Source: Lachnospiraceae bacterium (lineage in GTDB: Bacteria > Bacillota > Clostridia > Lachnospirales > Lachnospiraceae). From it: a stretch of DNA of 7,960 bases. Within the stretch, counting starts at the first letter, position 1, and each line of letters opens with the position of its first letter. The position numbers and the translations under genes were made by a program. The notes under the pieces were generated by a model. The model did not search any database. It had not been told where the DNA came from and worked only from the letters and a program-made list of their open reading frames with translations. The DNA lies in NCBI GenBank assembly GCA_003446735.1, contig DMCJ01000071.1:1-7960 (forward strand), read 5' to 3'. This document shows positions 1 to 5,859 of this stretch, piece by piece.

Positions 1-492
1 ACCGAATGCAATGGCGGGCACACTTAATATAGCCTCTGCCATATCGATAGCAAGCTCCGGAGGAGTGGGATATATACACATTCCCGTAAGCGTGGATAAG
101 GAGTTTAAGTAGGAACCTACGATGATATTGCCTATCTCCTTTAAAGCCGAAAGCTCCATATCCGAAAAACTTCCGTCGGGTGAGGGCTCCATCATGCCTC
201 CCATCAGCTTATTGACAAGTGTATGAGCTGCCGCTTCTTCAAGTAAGAACATCATGCTTCCGGTGATATCGCCTTCAACTAAAAGATATACCCCCGCAAC
301 GACATTCTCTTCGCCGCCGACCGCTTCACCCACTTCTTTAAATTCCATGAGCTTAACCTGCGGCACTTTCATATCGACCTTACATTGAAGCATTTCCGCA
401 AGCGCAGTAGTCGCATTTCCTGCACCGATATTACCAAGTTCCCGAAGTACATCAAAATACTGTTCGGAATTATCTATAGAGAAATCCTGCAT
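1..492 (-). CDS. cheC: CheC, CheY-P phosphatase (C-terminus cut off at left edge)
   Basis: CheC-family phosphatase, which removes phosphate from CheY-P in the cytoplasm and is normally stimulated by CheD. My translation of the 164 codons in the window starts MQDFSIDNSEQYFDVLRELG. It carries both hallmark motifs of the family (acidic/Ser-x3-Glu-x2-Asn): D14/E18/N21, followed by IGAGNATTALA, and S115/E119/N122, followed by a GSYLNSL stretch. Both active sites therefore look intact, unlike single-site relatives. The frame is open to the window edge; family members are about 200 residues, so roughly the last 40 are missing. The start ATG at 492..490 has a GGGAAGG ribosome binding site 6 nt upstream and lies 18 nt after the cheW stop. 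As the most distal gene here it is probably cotranscribed with cheW and followed by cheD, which cannot be seen. FliY/CheX relatives are less likely because of the two-site layout and the CheW neighbour. Confidence 0.94.
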   Translation of the reverse strand, partial: MQDFSIDNSEQYFDVLRELGNIGAGNATTALAEMLQCKVDMKVPQVKLMEFKEVGEAVGGEENVVAGVYLLVEGDITGSMMFLLEEAAAHTLVNKLMGGMMEPSPDGSFSDMELSALKEIGNIIVGSYLNSLSTLTGMCIYPTPPELAIDMAEAILSVPAIAFG

Positions 493-498
493 ATTTTA

Positions 499-505
499 CC
501 TTCCC
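499..505 (-). promoter_or_regulatory. Ribosome binding site of cheC
   Basis: GGGAAGG on the minus strand, 6 nt before the cheC ATG, in the 18-nt gap after the cheW stop. It supports the chosen cheC start. Confidence 0.65.
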
Positions 506-510
506 GCGGC

Positions 511-993
511 TTAATTAGCCGTCCTTTCCTTTTCTGCGAACACAAGGTTGACGTCTAAGAGAGATATGAGGTTCTCTCCTTCTCCGTGTCCTACTCCAAG
601 AAGATAATTAGTCTTCTCTTCCTTGGAATCATAAGCCACTTTCTCGATCTTGGAAGCACCTAAGGTAACTACTTCCTTAACCTCGTCAACCAGCATCCCT
701 ATCGTATCTCCGTTGTCAAGGCGGAGGATAATGATACGTGTCGCCTTGGTGATCTCATCCTCGGCAAGCCCCATTTTGATACGAAGGCTTACTACCGGGA
801 TTACCTCACCTCTTAAGTTGATAACGCCCTTTATATAGTTCTGGACATTGGGAACTCTGGTGATCCTCTGCATCCTTACGATATTGTCGATATATTTGAT
901 ATCGATACCGAACTGTTCCTCGCCGAATCTGACCACAATGTACTGTATCATTTCTTCGGCTTCAATTTCAAGTAAATCTACGTTAGTTTCCAT
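511..993 (-). CDS. cheW: CheW, chemotaxis coupling protein
   Basis: Adaptor of 160 residues that couples methyl-accepting chemoreceptors to the kinase CheA in the receptor array. It is a single CheW (SH3-like, double beta-barrel) domain, the usual length for a free-standing CheW. Visible family features are FGEEQFGIDIKYIDNIVR (about 23-40) and the core signature YIKGVINLRGEVIPVVSLR (about 53-71), including the conserved N59-L-R-G. A second conserved stretch, GMLVDEVKEVV, lies at about 99-109. The same NLRGEVIP signature occurs in the P5 domain of the CheA encoded just upstream, as expected for homologous receptor-coupling domains. The start ATG at 993..991 has a strong GGGAGG ribosome binding site 5 nt upstream and lies 14 nt after the cheA stop. 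CheV is excluded because there is no C-terminal receiver domain. Confidence 0.97.
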   Translation of the reverse strand: METNVDLLEIEAEEMIQYIVVRFGEEQFGIDIKYIDNIVRMQRITRVPNVQNYIKGVINLRGEVIPVVSLRIKMGLAEDEITKATRIIILRLDNGDTIGMLVDEVKEVVTLGASKIEKVAYDSKEEKTNYLLGVGHGEGENLISLLDVNLVFAEKERTAN

Positions 994-998
994 TGTAA

Positions 999-1004
999 CC
1001 TCCC
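999..1004 (-). promoter_or_regulatory. Ribosome binding site of cheW
   Basis: GGGAGG on the minus strand, 5 nt before the cheW ATG, inside the 14-nt cheA-cheW gap. It is one of the better Shine-Dalgarno matches in the window and suits a protein needed in amounts comparable with CheA. Confidence 0.75.
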
Positions 1005-1007
1005 AGT

Positions 1008-3164
1008 TTAAAACAGTGCATTTGCGTCGATGATAAGCGCAACTTCGCCGTCACCTAAGATGGTGGCACCGCTGATTATCTTATTCTTGTTGATGTATTT
1101 GCCAAGTGATTTGATAACGATCTCCTGCTGACCCATGAGCTCGTCAACAACAAGTCCGGCAAATTTATCACCCTTCTTGACTATACATACGATCATGGAT
1201 TCGTTGCTCTTATCTTTTCTGTCCGGGATATCAAGGACTTCATCGAGCCTGATGATCGGGATGACTTCACCACGAAGGTTTATCACTTCTTTATTCTGCA
1301 CATAGCTGATATCTTCGGGACGAATGGACTCTATCGTCTGTATGCTTCCTAAGGAGATCGCATATTTCTCGTTTCCGACGATGACCATAAGTGCCTGGAT
1401 GATCGCAAGAGTAAGAGGAAGTCTTACCACGAAGGTCGAACCTACGCCAAGCTCTGTCTTAACTTCCACTTCACCGCTTAAGGATTCGATCTTGGAACGG
1501 ACAACGTCAAGGCCTACACCTCTTCCGGATACATCCGTAACCTGCTTTGCAGTCGAGAAGCTCGGGAGGAAAAGGAGATCGATTATGTCCTTGTCGCTCA
1601 TGTTCTCTGCCTGCTCGGCTGTTACCGTACCGCGCTCAATAGCCTTTCTCTTAACAGCCTCTACGTCGATACCGTTACCGTCATCACGAACCTCGATGAC
1701 AACGTTGTTACCTTCCTGATATGCATCAAGGAAGATGGATCCGACTTCGGGCTTGCCTCTTTCCTTACGTACCTCGGCGCTTTCAAGACCATGGTCTGCG
1801 GAATTACGAAGAAGGTGCATTAAGGGATCGCCGATCTCATCAACCACCGTACGATCGAGCTCTGTCTCTTCACCGCTCATGAAAAGCTGCATCTTCTTAT
1901 CGAGCTTCTTGGAAAGATCCCTTATCATCTTGGGGAACTTCTGAACTACGCTCTCAATAGGCACCATTCGAACTTTCATGACTGATTCGTGAAGGTTCGT
2001 GGTAACGCTCTCTAAGTATTCTATCTGCTCGTTAACTTCATTGCTGGATGATACCGTTCCGTTGCTCTCTCCGGTATGTGTCGCGGATACGAGTGAGTTC
2101 TTTGCTATGATAAGCTCGCTCACAAGGTTCATAAGGACATCTAATTTTTCGATATCCACACGTACCGTTCTGTTAACAACGGGCTTGCCTGACTTCTTGG
2201 GATCGGGCTTTGTATTTGCCTGTGCGCCTGCGGCAGCTGCAGTCTCCTTGGGCTTATCAGCCTTGACGATCTCAGCCTTTTCTTCCTTTTCGGGAGCTGC
2301 GGCAACTTCTTCATCACTGCCTGCTGAAGCGCCTCCAGCAAATTCGCTCTTATCCATCGGAGCGATGAGGCAGCTTTCTATCTCGGATACCGATGTGATC
2401 GCATTCTTAACGGCATCGAGATCGGAATCCGTGGCAAATATAACGGAAAAATCAAATTCGAAATTCTCATCCTCTATATCCTGGGCCGAAGGAACGGAAA
2501 CTATCGTTTCTCCGAGCTCTTCTAATGCCTTAAATACAAGGAATGCTCTTGCGGCTTTAAGGATACATGACTCCTGAATGTATACGGTGATGCCGAATAC
2601 GTTCTTGCCGTCCTTTAAGGCTGCTTCGATAACCGTCTGCGCGGAATCGTCAAGCGGGATATCTCTCCACTTTTCCTTTCCGGCATTATCACCTGAAGGC
2701 ACAGCTTCGGGCGCGCGCTCTTTTGCCTTTTCGGGCTCTTTTTCTGCTTCGGGAGCTTTAGCATTATCTCCCGGCATGCCCTTATTTGCAAGGATATCAT
2801 TTAAAGCCTTTATAAGGTGGTCATTATCATCCGTACCTTCATCGGATGTGTTCTGGATATTCTCCGTATAGGCTTCGAGTGCATCAAGGCACTGGAATAA
2901 GATATCCACCATCGAACCGTTAGCTTTAAATGTACCGTTCCGAACCTCGGAGAAAACGTTCTCCATATCATGGGTCAGATTCTGCATACGCTTATAACCC
3001 ATTGTCCCGGCCATACCTTTTAATGTATGGGCTGCACGGAAGATCTCGTTGATCGTGTCCATGTTTTCGGGATCCTGCTCAAGACTCATCAGTGAATCCG
3101 ATAAGCTCTGCAGGTGTTCCTTTGTTTCATCCAGAAAAATCTCCAGATACTGACTGACATCCAT
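1008..3164 (-). CDS. cheA: CheA, chemotaxis histidine kinase
   Basis: Histidine kinase of the chemoreceptor array; it autophosphorylates in trans and passes phosphate to CheY and CheB. All five domains can be read in the 718 residues. P1 (Hpt) holds the phosphoacceptor H46 in AAHTLKGMAG. P2 (CheY/CheB docking) spans about 172-270. P3 (dimerisation) starts near 333 with VDIEKLDVLMNLVSELI. P4 (ATP binding) has the N-box around N454 (LLRNSADHGLE), G1 DDGNGID at 494-500, LFLPSFSTA near 531-539 and G2 SGRGVGLDVV at 546-555. P5 (CheW-like) carries NLRGEVIPIIRL at 629-640. Two Ala/Lys/Glu/Pro-rich linkers, about 130-165 and 275-330, flank P2 and are typically flexible. Length and order are standard. 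The ATG follows the cheB stop after a single base (TAAAATG), indicating translational coupling, with a ribosome binding site inside the end of cheB. Confidence 0.98.
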   Translation of the reverse strand: MDVSQYLEIFLDETKEHLQSLSDSLMSLEQDPENMDTINEIFRAAHTLKGMAGTMGYKRMQNLTHDMENVFSEVRNGTFKANGSMVDILFQCLDALEAYTENIQNTSDEGTDDNDHLIKALNDILANKGMPGDNAKAPEAEKEPEKAKERAPEAVPSGDNAGKEKWRDIPLDDSAQTVIEAALKDGKNVFGITVYIQESCILKAARAFLVFKALEELGETIVSVPSAQDIEDENFEFDFSVIFATDSDLDAVKNAITSVSEIESCLIAPMDKSEFAGGASAGSDEEVAAAPEKEEKAEIVKADKPKETAAAAGAQANTKPDPKKSGKPVVNRTVRVDIEKLDVLMNLVSELIIAKNSLVSATHTGESNGTVSSSNEVNEQIEYLESVTTNLHESVMKVRMVPIESVVQKFPKMIRDLSKKLDKKMQLFMSGEETELDRTVVDEIGDPLMHLLRNSADHGLESAEVRKERGKPEVGSIFLDAYQEGNNVVIEVRDDGNGIDVEAVKRKAIERGTVTAEQAENMSDKDIIDLLFLPSFSTAKQVTDVSGRGVGLDVVRSKIESLSGEVEVKTELGVGSTFVVRLPLTLAIIQALMVIVGNEKYAISLGSIQTIESIRPEDISYVQNKEVINLRGEVIPIIRLDEVLDIPDRKDKSNESMIVCIVKKGDKFAGLVVDELMGQQEIVIKSLGKYINKNKIISGATILGDGEVALIIDANALF

Positions 3165-3165
3165 T

Positions 3166-4254
3166 TTAGATTACCCCCACGTTCTTTGTAATAGCCTGCG
3201 CTATGCCGGATAAAGGCACTACCTCCGAAACGAGCCCGGTCTCAGCTATTGCTCTGGGCATTCCGTAAACCGCGCAGGTTGCTTGGTTTTGAGAGATCAC
3301 ATATATAGGTTTGCTTTCTTTCAGATGGATGATCCCTTCCGTTCCGTCCGCTCCCATTCCGGTCATCACCACACATACTACCCTGTCGTAACCGCAGGAG
3401 GCTAACGACTCGTACATATAGTTGGCACAGGGCTTAACACCTTCTCTTGAAGGCTCGTCACCGAAAACTATCCTTGCCGCAAACCTCGACGGCTCAAGCT
3501 TTAAGTGAGTACCTCCTTTTGCTATGTAGACATTGCCCTTTTTAAGCTCAATCCCGGGTGAAGCTTCCTGTACGGTAAGCTCGCTCACACTGTTAAGCCT
3601 CTCGGCAAGTGAAGCCGTAAAACCAACAGGCATGTGCTGCACTAAAAGTACCGGGGCATTGAGATTACCCGGAAGATGCGGAATAACTTCCTGAAGCGCT
3701 TTGGGACCTCCGGTGGAACTTGCTATCGCAACTACGGTACCCCAGCCCGAACGGGAAGATCCGAATCTGGAAGGCACATTAACGGGTTTAACCGTTTCAT
3801 CAGCCTTAGCCACTTCCGGTGCGGCCTTTGCAGAACTGGCGCGTATCCCAAGGACTGCCCGAAGAACTTCGGTAAGCTGGATACCGAATTCCTTTCCCTT
3901 GGCATCAAGTACACCCTGCGGCTTTTTGATAAAATCCACAGCGCCAAGAGATAAGGCTTCCATCGTGATGTCGCCTTCGGCCTCTGCTATCGTTGAGGAG
4001 ACTATTACCTTGATCCTGTAATGACGCCTGTTGAGCTCTTTTAATAATGTGATGCCGTCCATCCTGGGCATTACCATGTCAAGGAGCATGGCATCATAAT
4101 GATTTTTCTCTAAAAGCTCTAAGGCAGCCTCTCCGTTTGAGGCCATATCTGCCACTTCGAAATCATCATCTGCCGTTATTATATCACAGAGAATTCTTCT
4201 CATGAGTGCAGAGTCATCTACAATTAAGATTTTTTTTGTATTTTTTTCGATCAT
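3166..4254 (-). CDS. cheB: CheB, protein-glutamate methylesterase/glutamine deamidase
   Basis: Response-regulator enzyme that removes methyl groups from chemoreceptor glutamates and deamidates receptor glutamines, giving sensory adaptation. The 362 residues have the standard two-domain layout. The N-terminal receiver domain (about 8-125) has the acidic pair D13/D14, phosphoacceptor D59 (LLDMVMPRMDG) and K110 (FIKKP). A linker of about 30-45 residues leads to the C-terminal esterase domain (about 172-358). The catalytic triad is visible as S180 (ASSTGGP), H207 (VQHMP) and D303 (GMGADGTEG). Phosphorylation by CheA should relieve inhibition of the esterase by the receiver domain, as known for the family. 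The start overlaps the pilZ stop as ATGA, and only a poorly spaced AGGA precedes it, so translation probably depends on the upstream gene. The first codons contain runs of 7 and 8 adenines. The partner methyltransferase CheR is not in this window. Confidence 0.97.
   Translation of the reverse strand: MIEKNTKKILIVDDSALMRRILCDIITADDDFEVADMASNGEAALELLEKNHYDAMLLDMVMPRMDGITLLKELNRRHYRIKVIVSSTIAEAEGDITMEALSLGAVDFIKKPQGVLDAKGKEFGIQLTEVLRAVLGIRASSAKAAPEVAKADETVKPVNVPSRFGSSRSGWGTVVAIASSTGGPKALQEVIPHLPGNLNAPVLLVQHMPVGFTASLAERLNSVSELTVQEASPGIELKKGNVYIAKGGTHLKLEPSRFAARIVFGDEPSREGVKPCANYMYESLASCGYDRVVCVVMTGMGADGTEGIIHLKESKPIYVISQNQATCAVYGMPRAIAETGLVSEVVPLSGIAQAITKNVGVI
3173..3178 (-). promoter_or_regulatory. 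Ribosome binding site of cheA, inside the end of cheB
   Basis: GGGGGT on the minus strand, 8 nt before the cheA ATG, formed by the codons for the last CheB residues (Val-Gly-Val). It pairs acceptably with the anti-Shine-Dalgarno if one G-U wobble is allowed. Confidence 0.55.
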
Positions 4255-4982
4255 AATCCTATTCCGGTCATTCTTCTTCTGTTCTTGCGTTCTTCATCGA
4301 AGATATACCTGATGATCTCTTCTCTCTGAACGCTGTCAATGACAACAAATTTAACCCTGTGTTCAAACTCGCCGTCCCTGACCTCGGATGCCTTGCTCTG
4401 AAGTACGAGGCCCACTAACGCATAAGTCTGTTCTTTATTTCCGATAACAAGATTGAATTCGATATAGATATGGGAATCAGGCTTATACTGCTCTTTTGAA
4501 AGGAATCTGACTCCGCCGCCGGATATGTCCGCGGTCATGCCCTTTGATAGGGGAAGACCCATCTGGGCATGGAATTTTCCTTCATCTACGAGCTTCTCCT
4601 CCTCGGGAAGGAGCTCTCTTGTCTGGATATTAAGAGCTGTCGCATATCTGTAATATTCTCTTCTCTGGTGCTTTGATAAAGGAGATGTTACTTCGCAAAG
4701 AAGAATAAAGACATTGTTGCTCTTATATCTTTCAACTACGCGGATAAAGCACTGATAAAGTCCTTTTTTGGTATAAAAACAGAACCTGAATTCCCCGTCC
4801 ACCGGAAGGAGCACGAGCTTAGTGCCTTCCATGGGCATAAGGACTTCGAGTTTCTCATCGTCGAGTATATCGTATACTTTTGTATAATAAATCTTTTTCT
4901 TTTCTTTGGAGCTGCCCATTATCGCCTGCTCGGCAGCTTCGATCTCTACTTTTTCCCCCGGTCTTACCAGATCAGTTAACAT
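4251..4982 (-). CDS. PilZ-domain, YcgR-like c-di-GMP-binding flagellar protein
   Basis: Protein of 243 residues with a YcgR-like architecture: an N-terminal PilZN/YcgR-N-type beta domain (about 1-100) followed by a PilZ domain (about 105-235). Both c-di-GMP-binding motifs are present: the RxxxR arm as R108/R112 in QRREYYRY, and D152-x-S154-x-x-G157 in ADISGGGVRF. No signal peptide or membrane segment is seen, so it should be cytoplasmic. Family members such as YcgR and Bacillus DgrA (YpfA) act as a c-di-GMP-controlled brake on the flagellar motor. Its position between flhG and cheB supports a motility role, but the exact target (motor, stator or chemotaxis protein) is an inference. The ATG at 4982..4980 lies 4 nt after the flhG stop with a good ribosome binding site, and the stop overlaps cheB. 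I assign no symbol because ycgR, dgrA and pilZ names are all used for such genes. Confidence 0.9.
   Translation of the reverse strand: MLTDLVRPGEKVEIEAAEQAIMGSSKEKKKIYYTKVYDILDDEKLEVLMPMEGTKLVLLPVDGEFRFCFYTKKGLYQCFIRVVERYKSNNVFILLCEVTSPLSKHQRREYYRYATALNIQTRELLPEEEKLVDEGKFHAQMGLPLSKGMTADISGGGVRFLSKEQYKPDSHIYIEFNLVIGNKEQTYALVGLVLQSKASEVRDGEFEHRVKFVVIDSVQREEIIRYIFDEERKNRRRMTGIGL
4257..4260 (-). promoter_or_regulatory. Weak ribosome binding site of cheB
   Basis: AGGA on the minus strand, only 2 nt before the cheB ATG, which is too close for normal initiation. No better match lies within about 15 nt. With the ATGA overlap this suggests cheB is started by ribosomes that have just finished pilZ. 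Confidence 0.4.
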
Positions 4983-4986
4983 ACGC

Positions 4987-5859
4987 TCACCCCTTTGCGA
5001 TTACATGGGAGAAAAATGCGGCCATTCCTCTCCTTGTACTACCCTCAGGCTCCATTCCCATGAGGGTCATTGCCATCTCCGTATAAGCTCTGGCACTTGA
5101 AGCATTCGGCGCATATAAAGATACGGGCGACTGCTGCATCACTGCCTTTATAAGCTGATTGTCCTGGGGGATGGCTCCCAGGTATTCAATGGGAAGCTTT
5201 AAATAACGTGCTACCACTGCATTTAATTTGTTAAAAAGCGCTTTACCTTCTTCTTTTTTATCCACTTTATTGGCAATGACCTTTATCTTGCTCATGCTCG
5301 GTGAAAACCTCGGATGACGGTTTAATGCCTTTAAGAGTGAGTAAGAATCGGTTATGGATGTGGGCTCCGGTGTCGTAACAAGCAGTATCTCCCCGCTTGC
5401 AACTAAAAATTCAAGGACTGCGTCGGATATCCCGGCTCCCGTATCTATTATCACGATATCGGTTAGAGCATCGAGCTCGGAAAGATTTCTTATGATGTAA
5501 TTAAAATGATCGCGGCTTAGATTGCTCATGCCGGCTATCCCGCTTCCGCCGGATATGAATCCCACATCTCCGGATCCCCATGTGATGATCTCTTTAATGT
5601 TCTTTCCCTGATAGATAAGATCCGCGAGATTGTGCTTCGGCACCGCTCCGAACATTACTTCTATATTGGCAAGTCCGAAGTCCGCATCTAATATTATAAC
5701 TCTTTTTCCGAGTTTTTTAAACTGAACGGCGAGATTTATGGATGTATTGCTCTTTCCGACTCCGCCCTTGCCGCTTGTGACCGTTATGACTCTTGCGACC
5801 CTGTTTGGTGCGACGGTATTAGCTTTTATTATATTTCTTAAGTTTTCAGCCTGGTCCAT
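4987..5859 (-). CDS. flhG: FlhG (YlxH/FleN), MinD-like ATPase controlling flagellar number and placement
   Basis: MinD/ParA-type ATPase of 290 residues that partners FlhF to set the number and location of flagella. The N-terminus, MDQAENLR, matches the DQAxxLR motif known in FlhG for stimulating the FlhF GTPase. Next come the deviant Walker A motif SGKGGVGKS (29-37, with signature K31 and K36), the switch I region LDADFGLAN (57-65) and Walker B with D139 (IVIIDTGAGI). The last 15 or so residues, including RRGMAAFFSHVIAKG, look like the amphipathic MinD-type membrane-targeting helix. The N-terminal motif and the flhF neighbour separate it from the cell-division protein MinD. The start lies inside flhF (14-nt overlap) behind the strongest ribosome binding site in the window, and the stop is 4 nt before the PilZ gene. 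Confidence 0.96.
   Translation of the reverse strand: MDQAENLRNIIKANTVAPNRVARVITVTSGKGGVGKSNTSINLAVQFKKLGKRVIILDADFGLANIEVMFGAVPKHNLADLIYQGKNIKEIITWGSGDVGFISGGSGIAGMSNLSRDHFNYIIRNLSELDALTDIVIIDTGAGISDAVLEFLVASGEILLVTTPEPTSITDSYSLLKALNRHPRFSPSMSKIKVIANKVDKKEEGKALFNKLNAVVARYLKLPIEYLGAIPQDNQLIKAVMQQSPVSLYAPNASSARAYTEMAMTLMGMEPEGSTRRGMAAFFSHVIAKG
4989..4996 (-). promoter_or_regulatory. Ribosome binding site of the PilZ gene, inside the end of flhG
   Basis: AAAGGGGT on the minus strand, 6 nt before the PilZ-gene ATG. It is formed by the last FlhG codons (Ala-Lys-Gly) and the start of the flhG stop, and supports the chosen start. Confidence 0.65.

Noticed and set aside
507..521. Small inverted repeat CGGCT-taatt-AGCCG spanning the cheW stop codon, considered as a terminator or regulatory hairpin
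   Set aside because: The stem is only 5 bp, there is no U-tract after it, and the cheC ribosome binding site and gene follow at once, so termination is unlikely. Chance is the simplest explanation.
1324..1719. A 131-codon open frame on the plus strand
   Set aside because: It is antisense to the ATPase and regulatory domains of cheA, with a low-information translation and no context supporting a gene.
2241..2340. Ala/Lys/Glu-rich coding stretch in cheA, considered as a tandem repeat or inserted segment
   Set aside because: No regular repeat unit is seen, and such composition is normal for the linker between the P2 and P3 domains of CheA.
2141..2341. A 66-codon open frame on the minus strand
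   Set aside because: It is an alternative frame of the Ala/Lys/Glu-rich linker of CheA; its Arg/Gln/Leu-rich composition is what shifted reading of that repetitive stretch gives.
1999..2577. A 192-codon open frame on the plus strand
   Set aside because: It lies antisense within cheA, whose five-domain protein is unmistakable. Its Ser/Leu/Ala-rich translation resembles no family I know and looks like a shadow of cheA codon use.
3676..4021. Overlapping plus-strand and minus-strand open frames within cheB
   Set aside because: They are out of frame with, or antisense to, a CheB that has all catalytic residues, and none shows a recognisable domain.
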